Below, in pieces: positions 35,753-48,300 of a DNA stretch of 64,000 nt (its first letter is position 1; the number at the start of each line of letters is the position of its first letter). The position numbers and the translations under genes are program-made. A model generated the notes under the pieces. That model was not told the origin of the DNA. It made no database searches and saw only the letters and a list, made by a program, of their open reading frames with translations. The stretch covers positions 124,001 to 188,000 of the forward strand of contig JH720296.1 of the NCBI GenBank assembly GCA_000231825.2, given 5' to 3'. This DNA is from Tetrahymena elliotti 4EA. Lineage: Eukaryota > Ciliophora > Oligohymenophorea > Hymenostomatida > Tetrahymenidae.

Positions 35753-36680
35753 TATTTAAAATGGCCTTGTAGCAGCTTAATCCCTGCTTTAATAATCTGT
35801 TGACACTTTTAAAGATTATATTGGTGTTTTTTTAAAAATTGTGATGGTATTAAAAAATTATCAAGACTTAACTAATTTTAAATAACTAACTAACAAGCAA
35901 ACTAACCTAAAAAGCATTTATAAATTAAAGGATAAAACATTGGATATTATTATTTTTTATTGGGTAAAAAAAATCACAAAAATCAAATTAGTTTTTTGAT
36001 AACAAATCCGATAAATAAAATAAATATGGAATTTAAATGACACATATTGATTAATATTCAACCATAATTGTGATTTACTAAATTTTTACCATAAATTATC
36101 CTTATTTAAAAGTACCATTACCTTTAATTTAATATATGAATCAAAATAAATTGATTACTATCTTACTATCTGGTTAATGTTAGTTGAGAAAAAATAATTA
36201 CTTTTGAAATGTTAAATTCATCATTTCATTTCTGATTTAAAAATAAAAAACTCTCAAATTTATTTTTTGGATTAATTTATTGTTTTGAATAAATATAAAG
36301 TAATCACATGATAATAAAGAACATTAAAATATTCTGACCTTAATTTAATTTAATTGTTCATCTTATTTTTAGGATTTCTTTTACTTCTAAAATTTCCAAA
36401 ATAAATCATTCTTTCGTCATAATAGTACTAAGCTAAATTTTTACAATCAAATATTATTGTTAATCTGAGAACTAACTTTAATTTAATTTATGGATACAAA
36501 CTAATAGATTTTTATTTGACTAATGTAAACAGTATAAATAATAATAAATCATGCACTTTCTTAATTTCTTATAATTTAAAATCAAAGATTCTAAAAATCA
36601 ATTTAATAGATTAAAATGTTTTCTTTTTTAGCATAAAAGATGAAGAAATAATAATTATTATTTAAATAATATGAATAGTC
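35753..36680. other. AT-rich spacer between tandem channel genes
   Basis: Spacer between two head-to-tail channel genes. No coding frame or RNA is visible. The promoter of paralog 1 and the 3' signals of paralog 2 should be here. Confidence 0.5.
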
Positions 36681-39600
36681 TCATTTTATATTCTTTTTTG
36701 ACCCTATTTTTTCAACAATACTTTAAGCTCTATTCATTTCTTTTAGCTATTTTTTTCTTATATTTGAAAACTTTTAAAGCACATGTGTGTGATTTCCTTC
36801 TTGAAAATAAAAATCATAATCTTTCAACTAATCAAACATCCAATATTAATCTTGTTTAGATCTCTCTTCTGCAAAGACATTTTAATCATAAAGAGTGACA
36901 TTTTTCTTATCTGTATTTGTAAATTTATTATTTGAAATTCTAAAAGGAGAATTAATATAGGAATTTCTCCTGTTGTTGAACATCATTTAAAATTAAATTT
37001 AAATTTTCTGTAATTCTTCTAAAATAGAATTATTATTCACTTGGTTTACCATTTACATTTTTGATCTCCTTTCTATTGAAGATTTTTATGAAATCAAATC
37101 TCTATCCTTTATACTACTCAAAGATTTCTTTTTTATAAATAGATAAATTATTTAAATTTTCTTTTTAATGTTTAAATAAAATTAAACAATTTAATTGTTA
37201 AAAATTAATAAATCAGAAAAAACTGCTTTTAATAAAATAAGGATTTTCATATTGTTTGAACTATAAAAAAATCTTTTCTCTTTCAGTTTGAAATATTTAA
37301 TTCAAGAAGTTTTCACTAGCCAATTTTTCAGCTAACTAAGATAGATTTTTACTGCATTAAATCAAAATAAAGAAAGAATGCTCTAAATCCAATTATTTAT
37401 CATTTTAAACTAAGAATAATTTTGTAATTAAAACCAACAAACAAATAATGTATTTATTCTCCATTTCTTCCTTTATTTATTCATTTAATGTATTTCCTCT
37501 TTTAAACCATTTATCTCTTAGTTTTTTTATGGAATATTTTGTATAGATATACTTGTGATAAAAATATTATTCATGATCAAAAACCAAAAATAGTATTTAT
37601 CAATTCTTAGAAGAAAGAAATTTAGTTTTTGAAAGTCATTTTAACAAATCTAAAACAAAAAGAGAGATTTTTGATAATCCTCATCTTAAAACAATATTAT
37701 TGAAATGAATCAAGAAATTATTTAGATTAAATTTAGCAGAAAAAAGAAATAAAATAAAGTGAGTTGCTGCTTACTTCCCTCACAATTTCTTTATCTCGGT
37801 AGTCTTTTTGTTATTGGTCGATTTAAGATTTGAGATTAAGATTTACAGGCTGTAGATGAGTACCCACCAATAAAGAATTATTTCTTGGATTTAAATTAGC
37901 CTAGTTATTATTATTATTACCTTCTTCATCAAATTGTTTTGAATAGATATTAGCACTCAAATAACTTTAGTTTTTTTCTATCACATCAATTTAACTTTAT
38001 GGATTTGATTTTTCTTATTCAAATTTTCCATTAATTATGCTCAACTTAACTGATGGTTATCTCTATACACCACCTTAATTATTTGTATTTTCATACTTTT
38101 CTTCACTACTAGACTATATTGACAATTTAAGATCATGACTTTCATTATCTTAAGAAAAATCATTTGCTTCTAGCGTTTAATAAAGTTATTCATCTACACT
38201 TTCAACCTCTATTTGATCTATGATTTTTTCAACATCTTTTAATATAAAAAGCATATCATATAAGGCATTAAATTTACATTTGATATTTCTAACATGATCT
38301 TATCTGTCTTATTGCTAAGAATAGTTTAATTTATCATAGAATATATTATTATTTTTATTAAAATGGCATTTTGGGCATTAACTTTCTTCATGTTTATAGC
38401 TCTTACATACTTTGCATTTGATTCCTAAATGATAAAAATCAGATAGAAATAGAGCTTTATCTTTAATTTCATTGAATGTTTAAAAATCTTTTTCATTTTA
38501 TTTTAAAATATCAATGAATGTTTATCTTTCCAATTTTAGAACAGTAGTGAAGTCAGTAGATCTTATTTCATATGGGTTTGAGCTTCCAGTAATAAAGCTT
38601 TATTCTCCAAATATTTATGATTTCTTTAGTTCCCCAATTACTTGGAAAAATGTTTAACAATTTAAATCATCTGGTTTTCGACTTTTGTTGGATTAAAAAA
38701 TAAATACTTTAATGATTGATCTAAACAACAAAAATTTTACTCAACAATTGTTTTCATGCTGTTATAAAAAGTATAATCAAATTTTTTTCTTTAAAAACCT
38801 CCTTTTTTGTCATTCTTTTCTAAATTTATTTCTACCTGATTTAAAATTTCTGCTAAAAATTGATAAAAAAATATTGTTCAAAGACAAATTCAATTTTATT
38901 TAGGAAAAATAATAAATTTAATTTACCTTTTCCAGAGATGATATAGATAAGAGGAGGGTTCAGTTATTATTGATCTTCTTTGAATATAGTTTAGTTTGGT
39001 GAATAAAAACTCTCCTCAACTTTTACACATAGCTTGTCTATTGTTTACTGGCTAAAGTTTTAATTTAAGAATCTTATTTTAGAAATTATTTTTTTATTGT
39101 ATTCTAGAGAGATGGCATCAGATAATTCCTGTGAAATTTTACCCAAAACTTCTTGTTCTATATCTGATTTCTTTTTCACTGTTCTTTAGTAGTAATACTC
39201 TAAGTCAAGATTAACTTTGTGCTTAAGCTCCCTTTTTTTATATTTTATTTAAGTTAGATAGAAAAAAGAGACTATATAAATAAAATATACTAAGATGTAT
39301 GTTTCCTATTCATAAAATTATTAATAATATTGATATCCCTATTTTTTTCGTCGTTAGATTATTGTATTTCAAGAATAATAAAACCAATCATATTAATGAT
39401 ATAACCAAATAGGACAAATACAGCCATCATTATTGAAATCAAATAAACAACTTCAGGTGTTGTTTGGCAGGTATTTGATCCAGTTGTCATTAAAGTAAAT
39501 GCCCACTCAATTGATTATAGATATCTCTTCCACCAAAATTCTTAAAACTCATCTAAAGTATCAATAAAGCTATTAGTATATCCTAAATAATTTATTTCTA

Positions 39601-40975
39601 ATCTAACAACATTATAAAATCCAATAGCTATTAAATGTCCAACAACATAAATATTTAAAACTAAGTTAAAAATATCTATGTAATAATGATGCTATATTCT
39701 CATTAATAATATTTTTTCAACTTCTTTTTTTAATCGAATATTATTGACGAGCTTGATGGACATAACTATCCTGATTAGAATAGCAGAGTAGCTCTCTATG
39801 TTAGAAAAAAATATTAAAATAATAGGTATTAAATCAAAAATAAAGCTTCCTTAGATATAGTGCTTAAGTAATTATTTTCTACTATTGATAAATTATCCTT
39901 TATAAAATGTTGCTGTGTTTAATTTAATAATAATCTCAACTATCCATAAGAAGAATGTAAGCATATCATATAGATCGATGACCCTAGAATCTATAGGAAT
40001 ATCAAATGTGGAAATCATAGAAAGAAAGTAAAAGTAAATATAATTTAAAACTATAAAAGTTATATTCAGCGCAATAACCCATTCGTAATGAGGTTTTATT
40101 ACTTTTATTTGTTAAAATCTTTTAGAAATATTATTTATTTTCTTTCTTAAATACAACATAATTTTTTATTAATTAGTTTATCTTAGAGCTATTTAAGACA
40201 TCTATGACATAGAGTTTATAATTTCACTTTGGTTTCTGTTAATAGGTCTTAATTTCTTACTACTATAGAAATTAGTTTATGAGCTAACTACTTCTACATC
40301 GCTTTTATCTTAAATAAATTTTCTTATTTAATGATTTTAATTAAGTAAATACGTTCTACCTAGATAAGTATAATTCAAAAAAAAGCTCTTTAACTTTGTT
40401 TTTAACTTCACAATTACGTCTAACTTTGTTAAATGTAACTTTTGCTTTTAATACATTTGCATGAATTTACTAAGTAATTCTTTCTAAACATTAGTAGGTC
40501 TCCCATTAAACCTCCTAGAAGAATCTTATCTTCTCATGAGAGGAGTTGCTAACAGAATACCCTTTTATTAATTAAGGGAATCTTCCTCTTGCTCGAATTC
40601 ATATTTTTATACAGAAATCTCCTTATTTCTACAATTTTCATCAGATTTTTAAAATGTTATGTTTAGTTCTTTATAATTATGACCAATTGAATTATTTACT
40701 AGAAAGCTGTGCTTAGGGATACTTTCTGATAAAGATGAATTTTCATTTGTTTCAGTATTTTTTTTGTAATCTGAAACAATTTTTTATGACAATTTCAGTA
40801 TCCTATCTGACTAGTGCTCAGAAAAATGTGAAGATGAATTTATTGAGTTTGTATCTGATTATTTTTTGTTTAAATTTTTAAGATCTTTTAAATCTGGAGA
40901 ATGAAGCCATAGACTTCGTAACAAGTGCTAAGCTTGATGTGTTTAAGAATCATTATTTTCAAGACTACTATCCAT
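36681..40975 (-). CDS. Cation channel with cyclic-nucleotide-binding domain, paralog 2
   Basis: Exons 40975-39291, 39231-38927, 38852-38741 and 38681-37775 are phase-consistent. The 3' part (37,774-36,681) has clear coding segments, ending with the same tail block as paralog 1 (FDQLKDYDFYFQEGN) and TGA at 36681, but its splice sites are not resolved. A segment near 37,330-37,230 (QLAEKLASENFLNQIFQ) is probably another exon. Layout matches paralog 1: a polar N-terminus, six membrane segments, a pore loop EWAFTLMTTGSNTCQ with TGSN in place of GYG (about residues 495-501), a C-linker, and a cyclic-nucleotide-binding domain (IYIISGK, FFQVIGELKKSQIFGEQSF). A CCHC knuckle C-X2-C-X4-H-X4-C lies at 38375-38416. 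Tandem placement and shared motifs indicate an old duplication, since the proteins are now well diverged. Confidence 0.87.
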
Positions 40976-41580
40976 TATTAGAATAAGAAATTATTGATTA
41001 AAAAATTAAATTTATTTTTTTACTTTATTTCTTAATTTATGATATATGTAAATAGATTTAAGTAATCTCAATAGCAATTATTGTTAATTTTATTTATAAT
41101 CTTCAAAACTATTATGGATAGTACTCACTACATCAGTAAAATTAAATCTATCAATCAATCTACCAGACAAACAATCAAAATTTTTTTCCAATTTAACCAA
41201 AAATATTTTTTAATCTCAAACCCACTTAATTTTTCTAAGAATACCTTCTTGATTTGAAAAAAACTTTAATACTTATTTGTCTTAATTTCTTTGATTTTTT
41301 AATAATTCCAAATATTTTAATTTCGATTATTTTTTCTGTTCACTTCTATTTAAATTAAATGAAAATAATTAGAGATTTGTATTTTATCAATTTAAAATAA
41401 TTTATCTACAGTGATTATGCTAGCTAAAAAATTCTATCTCTTCCCTACTTACCTTTAGAATCAAACATTTTTTAATTTACAATTTAATTATTTTTGATAT
41501 AGTAAATTAGTTTTGAAAACTTAATTAACTCAAACAACTAACAAATATACTTTATCTGTTTAAAACAAAAATCAATTTAA
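40976..41580. other. Divergent AT-rich spacer
   Basis: Promoter region between channel paralog 2 (minus) and the unknown gene at 41581 (plus). No feature is seen beyond A/T-rich sequence. Confidence 0.5.
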
Positions 41581-42687
41581 ATGTTCGACGATCTAGATAA
41601 TAGCACTACATCATACTCAGAAAGTGTAGTGAACAATAAGTTACTAAATTAGTTAAATTAATAATAGAAAGACATTGCTTAGCTTTAGCAAAATTACTCA
41701 GCTTTGCAGAATAATCATAATTAACTCCTAAATCATATAATGAAAATACAAAATACTCAAATTAACTTGCAAAGCAATGTCGCTTAACATAAACAAGATA
41801 TTATATAGACTAAATTTTAATAAAACAACATCAATAAATAGCTGAAAGAAATTAACTCTTTAGTTGAAGATTTAAATGTTAAAAATCAGGAATTAAAATG
41901 TAAAATTTATTTTATTATTTATGCAAAATGAAATCAAAATAATTGTTTTTCTAATCACTCAATTTTATGAAAATAGACATCAGCTCCATACCAAATCTAA
42001 AGAAGTTTTATACAACTTTTTACTCTACTCTTAGTCACTGCTATTGCTAATCTGTTGTAATTAAATCAAAAAATGTCATATTAGATAGTTAAAATCTTCT
42101 TATACAAATTGGTATTTCTCTTATTGGCTTATTGCCTGTGGTAGGATATACAATTAGCTCCTCAACTTAATTTATTTATTAGTCACTTGAAGATTCTGAA
42201 TTAATTAAAAAATCTATTCTATTTACGTAATTTTTTAAATTTTTTGATGAAAATAACCTCTTTTTAATTTAGAAAACTAGCCAACAGCTAATCAGACTTT
42301 GATGTGATAGCTGAGTTTGTATCAAGAAAAATAACTATCTTGTAATAAAAGGATCTTGTTACAGAAAATTACAAAATAGACTAAAATCTATTTTAAGCAT
42401 GGATCTAAGGATTTGATTTAATACTTGAAAACTTAGGAGTCAGTAAATTCAAATTACCTAAAATTGCCAATATTGAATATTTTGCTCACTTACAAGCCAA
42501 TTATATAGCTAGTTATTATATTTCAAACTAGTTGCATATCTAAGAGTAATATGAAAAAGCTAATACTTTGAAAGAAAAATCAGATTTACTTTATGACATT
42601 TTAAAAAATTAATAAAACTACAGTTTTGGTAGCAAAATTGAAAAATCTGAAAAAAGTTGTCAATGTGATTTCTGTTATATATTTTGA
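41581..42687 (+). CDS. Hypothetical coiled-coil protein with one hydrophobic segment
   Basis: Exons 41581-41899, 41977-42226 and 42273-42687 join cleanly and give 327 aa ending at TGA. Residues 1-110 are a Gln/Asn/Leu-rich coiled coil (LLNQLNQQQKDIAQLQQ and following). A hydrophobic stretch around residue 145-165 (LLIQIGISLIGLLPVVGYTI) could be one membrane segment. The C-terminal half is helical and charged, and ends in a Cys-containing CQCDFCYIF. No family is recognised. The tail with three cysteines next to aromatic residues might be lipid-modified or metal-binding, but this is a guess. The stop codon also begins a two-copy direct repeat. Confidence 0.7.
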
Positions 42688-43115
42688 TAATAGAATTAAA
42701 TCATTTTTTTATTATTAATCCTTCTAAATAAATTCTATTTAAATATAAAGTATTTATGTGAATCAATAAAAAACAACCAAACAAGCAAAAAATAACAAAA
42801 AATAATAAATTATATTTATTTAGTATCTCCATAATGATTATTTATTAAGTTTTAAGCAAAAATAATTTAGGTAAGATAAATCAATAAATTAATATATTAA
42901 TAGAAAAAATGATTGATTATATCTTTTGATAATAGAATTAAATCATTTATATTATTATTAATACAAAAATATAAACAGCCAAACAAAAAAAAAAAATTGT
43001 ATTTAGTCACTACTCATTAATCATTTTAAATTAAGTTTAAAAACATAAGGGATTTATGAACAATAAATGAATGAATATATGTATCTATTTATTTATCAGT
43101 AGAAAAAATGATTGA
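42685..43115 (+). repeat. Two-copy direct repeat starting at a stop codon
   Basis: TTTTGATAATAGAATTAAATC occurs at the end of the upstream gene (its TGA is 42685-42687) and again with TGA at 42927. Each copy continues through ATTATTATTAAT, then an AACA-CCAAACAA-A-run block (near 42,768 and 42,966), and ends in GAAAAAATGATTGATT (42,903 and 43,102). The copies have diverged by substitutions and indels. No coding function is apparent. Confidence 0.75.
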
Positions 43116-43225
43116 TTTTATCTTAGAGTGATAAATTGAAAAGATATTCAAAAGTAAAAGATAAATAAATACTTATTATAATTTCTAATATTTAATTAAA
43201 AATTATTTAAAAATTTTATCAAGTC

Positions 43226-44717
43226 ATGAAGATTCTTTTCGCAATTTTAGCAATTTCTTTAGCAATAGCTTAAGCATAAAAATTTGTAGCTGTAGACTTT
43301 GAGAGAGGTGTTAAAGAATAAGATTTTACTACATCTTAAGATTAGAATTTAATTAGATTCAATCAAAAAATGAAGCTCACCACTTTTGTTTTATAAAATG
43401 GATGTAAACAAATCAATTCATTAAAATTTTATTCAAAAAAAAAGAGTAAACTTCTATTTTTTAGAATAGGAAGATATTATTAAGAATGCAGTTTTTATTT
43501 CAAATGTTCCTCAAGAGCGTTTTTCTGTAGTTAGATGCGGCTCCTTGGATCAAGCTTAATAGAGACCTGACTTAATTTTTAGTGAAAAGTTTGAAGAATT
43601 TTTTAAGAAAAGAAATTTCACTTTGGCAATAAATGAAAATGGTGATGAATGCTTTGGATTGAATGTCCTCTACTAAAAGAATTACACTTAATTAATCAAT
43701 ATTAGTTAAGTTTAACAATAGTTAAATGCTTTCGTCAATTCTTCTTTTCCAGAAATAGAAAATAGTCAATTTAAGTTATCTTTCAATTAAGCGTTTGATC
43801 TTGAAGTCAATTACAATCACAAAAACTAGACTCGCTATTTGAAAGTAGTATCAAAAATTCAAACTGAAGTAAATGAAATACATTCAAAGATTCCAGTTTA
43901 ATTAGGTGAAAACTTAGAAGTATTCAGAGGCTAAGTTAAATAAATTAATCAATTTGTTAGCGATAGATCTATCTATTCTTCATAATTCAACCGAGAAGCT
44001 TTAGGAACAGGATTACACTAAAAATCACAAATAGAATTTTAATTTGAAACTTCTAGATAATACTTAAAAAATGAAGGAGTATAATGTGAATTAGCTATAG
44101 TTGATTACCTAGACAATACTTAATATGTTGACTTTGATGAGCTTTATCTTCATGAAAACTTAGTAAAATAATTTTATATCTTATTTAAGCACTATAAATA
44201 TTAAATATAAATATAGAATTTAACTAATTTCAGAGTACATGATATTGAAAGACCAAGCAGCTTAAGTCCTTAACATGTTTACATTTTGAAGTATAGATTT
44301 AAAAAATCTGATATCACTTATGATGTTAGTAAAAGCAAGTATATCTTATCAATGAATGAGACTTATTTATTCCATTACAGATACAGAACTCCATTTGAAG
44401 GATAATATAAGTAGTCATTTATGAATATCTAGCCTTAATTTTTGCTTAACTGTATTAACTAAACCAAGAAAGATAATCTTAGTGCTAAGACTTCTTTAGC
44501 TGAAAGGATGGTCAATGCAGCTTTTAACTCTACTAATTTTGTATAGGTAAATTCAAAATAAACTGAAAAATAAGTTTAGATTTTAGAAAGACAAGTTCCA
44601 GTAGGAAACATAGTAGATAAAGAATACACATTATACATAACTATTTTCTTGACTGTTAGTGTTTGTATTTTCTTCTCATTTAAAATAATCAGAGTATCTT
44701 CTTCGTATAAATTATGA
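43226..44717 (+). CDS. PIGX: PIG-X/PBN1-like subunit of GPI mannosyltransferase I
   Basis: Exons 43226-43403 and 43465-44717 join in phase 1 to give 476 aa. A signal peptide is evident at the start (MKILFAILAISLAIAQA). The family hallmark lies near residues 365-400: a hydrophobic strand, then HYRYRTPFEGQY and, after about ten residues, PQFLLNC, matching the PIG-X pattern of a Pro-containing R-Y-x-x-P segment followed by P-x-x-L-x-x-C. One C-terminal membrane segment (LYITIFLTVSVCIFFSF) and a short basic cytosolic tail complete a type I ER membrane protein. PIG-X stabilises PIG-M, which adds the first mannose to GPI anchors on the luminal side of the ER. It is longer than the human protein because of an extra Gln/Asn-rich luminal region. 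No catalytic motif is expected in this subunit. Confidence 0.8.
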
Positions 44718-45392
44718 GAATCATTAAAAATCTGTTAATAACCAATAAATAAATAATTGTTTGATTAGTTATGGAATATGTATTTTTAAATAGTTTTAAG
44801 CTTAATATTAATTAAAAACCTTTTTATTGAGAATTTATTTTGAAAAAAATTGATAAAATAACCACTGTTTAAGATTTTAATTCTAAATAACATTTATTGT
44901 CAGATTTTAAAAATAAGAATAAGAATTATTGAAATTAAAGAAGAAACAAATTAGTCAACATTTTTATTTACAACAATAAAATATTTCTGATATTTTTTGC
45001 AGTTTCTTCATCATATTTATTCATATTTTATATACTTTTTATCCTTAATTTTTTAAAAATAAAATCATCAAGTTGTTGTTTATTTTTCTTGTTGTTTTAA
45101 TTTTTTTGATTTTCTAAAACTTAAATTTTTAATTTTTAGATTATTTTTTAATTTTAATTAAATAAAAAAAAACAAGAAATAAATTCATAAAAAATAATTT
45201 TAAATTTTAGAATACTTTAATAAATTGAAATTTTGAGGATAAATTTTATCCTAATTATTTCTTAATCAATGTTTTCTTGTTTATTGTTTAAGTTCAATTT
45301 TATTTTTTTAGTTATTTGAATTTAAAAATAAATTTTAATTGAAAAATATTGAAACAATAACAAAAAATACAAAATTTAAATAATATTTTCTT
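44718..45392. other. AT-rich convergent spacer
   Basis: Spacer between the 3' ends of the PIG-X-like and Piezo genes. It is A/T-rich; two TTTTCTTGTT-type stretches (near 45,085 and 45,273) are weakly alike. No gene is seen. Confidence 0.5.
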
Positions 45393-48300
45393 TCATTCAT
45401 CTTTACTTGCCAGTTAATGTACTGTCATTTCTTCATAATCTTCTTCATCTGCTTGCTCTTCTATTTAAAAATTTTTATTTTATTTGAGATTCTAATTAAT
45501 ATCTTCGTTATTTTTATTGACTGCTTTGTTTTATTCTAGTTACTATTGTTATTTTAATTTTTCTCTTTTTTAATTTTTCTTTATTTATCTCTTTATCATT
45601 CTTTTCCTCTTTTTGAAGGCTTTTTCAATTTCTTCTTATTGTATGTCTAGCTTGTGCTTTTAATTCAAAACAAAAGAATAGGATCCTGTCAGTTTTTTCA
45701 GTACTTCTGGAGATCTGATTAGATCCATCAATTCAAAGTATAGAATTCTTTCTCTATTTATAAATTTAAGTTAAGTGATTCAAATTAAAAATAATAAGCA
45801 ATACCTAAGTAAATCTTTTTCATTTCTTGCATTTGATATTGCTTCACAAATACGTAAAAGTTCATCAGGATTTGGCATACATTTAATTATAATTTTTTCT
45901 AGCTCTCCACCAAAGGCATCTCTGATAAATTTACCTATAACTAATATGACAGATGTATAAAGAGTGATAATAGAAAATCCAAAGGTTGCATTGGAAAATT
46001 TATCTGTAAGAACAAAATATGATAAACCATTTTGTCCATTCAAGTCAACTGAAATTTCCCAGTATTTAGATACATTTGGATTTGATGGATTAGTAGAATC
46101 AATGTCACATTTAAGTTAGAGATATGAATCTTTTGTATAGTAAGTTCCATTTTCTTAATCAATGGGAGATGAAGTGTAACTCTAATTGCTGATTGTTGAG
46201 GAAAGTAACTTTTAATTTATTTAAACATATTTTAATATAACTTGTTATAATATTTTATTTACAAAGATATAGAAATTAGGGAGTTTAACAGCTGGTTTTG
46301 AACAATCAATTAGAGTATCATGAATTCCTTAGATGATTTATTTATTCAAGTTAGGTGAACTGCTCTTATCAGAAGGATTTGGGTAGTTGCTAATAAATGG
46401 AGCAGTGTTATACTAAGAAACCTTTTAATTTTACCAAAATAAAAAATGAATTGGTAAAAAAGAAAATATAAAATTGAATACTCTTCTATTAAGGATTAAC
46501 TTTATTATTAGTTAGGCTGAGTAGCTTGTATTTGGATTGTTCAAAATATCTTCAAATTTAATCTATATATCTCTTTTAGAAGGTGAAGACAAGTCCCAAG
46601 AGCTTTCAGAGTATCTGTAAAAATCAAATGTCTAATTTAAATAAAAAGTATTTAATTAATTTTTTTTTTTTCTATTTTACTTAGAATTGTTATGAATCTG
46701 AAGTGTAAATCATGTTTATATCTCTAAATTTATAGTAATCCCAATAGCATTCTTGATTCTAAAGATCTGAATTACCACTACTACTACTTTATTAATTGTA
46801 TACACAATCTCTTTAGACTGTTTATAGGTTGTTTGTATGAGAATTTTAAAAGATAGGATAGTAATTTATTTAACTATTTTATGTAAATTAGATCCCAATT
46901 TCTATTTATCCACTAGTGACCCCGTTATATTCAGAAATAGGATTTAAAGTTGAAAAGAGCAACATAGGTCCAAAAATCAAAAGAAGTATTACAATAACTT
47001 AAACTAGGCCCAAAAATATTTTTACTACCTTACTTTAAGGAGCATCTACTTTTGTGCTTCTAACATCTTTAGAGTCTAACTTTGCAACATATAAAGAATA
47101 ATGTATATCTTCTAATAAGAACCATTAAAATAAAGTTAAAGACGTTTTAGTAACTGTCCAATCAAGAATAACCTTTAGTTCCTATAAAAATGGTATAGCC
47201 CTCACAATCACTGCACAAAATCCTAAACAAATACTATTAAAAAATAATTTTTAAATTTAAATAAAATTTTACCTGCTACTGCATTTTTGGATTGTAAGAT
47301 CGTATTTCTTAATTTTAGTTTCTTGTACCCAAATCTAAGTTGCAAAGTAGATAATAAAAGATAAATCATCACAATAAAAACAAAGGCTATTAAATATCCA
47401 TTGGTGGAATAATTAACAACAACAGTTTAATCACTAATTGTATTTTTTTAAAAAGATTATGGGACGTAAAAGAAGACAAACCAACTGAAAATAATAATGA
47501 AAACTGATAGCTAAATAAATTTAAGAAGTTCTGTTGTTAATACAAAGCTTTCTCCAGGTTTTTCTTATTTTTTTTCACTAATTTTTACCTTGCCACCACT
47601 AGCGTCACTTTAAAAATGTATATTTTCTTCTTCTTAGCTAGTTTAAGCACCTTACAACTGTATAGGTTTTTAATCTATGCTTTTCTTTTGTTTTTTATTT
47701 AAATTCATGTCTTCAATAATCTTATCAGTTGGGTAGGGGACTATTTCTTCTTGTTGATTTTTATCAGAGATTTTTTATGCTCCATCGATCTGATTCTCTA
47801 AATCATTACTTTCTTTTTCTTTTCTAATTTATTGAGATTAATTTAAATCTTTTGAGTTTTTTTTCTTCCCTTTCTATGAAAGATAATCAGAAGAATCTAA
47901 AAAAGCTGATTTTTACTCATCTGAAGAAAATGATAAAGATGAAGAAGAATCAATGTTATTCGCCTCTTTATTTTTTGTGATTAAATTTCCAAACTATTTA
48001 AAATTTTTTAAATTCGCATTAATCTAATTTTTCTCTAAGTTAGCAAAGATAATTTCATCTCTTAATACTTGAGATAATCGTTATTGTTATCTTATTTTTA
48101 TTACATCTTCATCATATTCCTTAGAATTTCTTGCTTGATAAGCCAAACTTCTAACTCTATTTTAAGGAATATCGCTGACTATCTCAAAATCTTTTGCATC
48201 AAATTGGTTTTTTTATTCAATTAATTCTTCACTATCTTTATGTTTAACTTTATTTTTATCTTATAAATCTGCTTGCTTTAAAATCTCTTTCTTGCCATTT

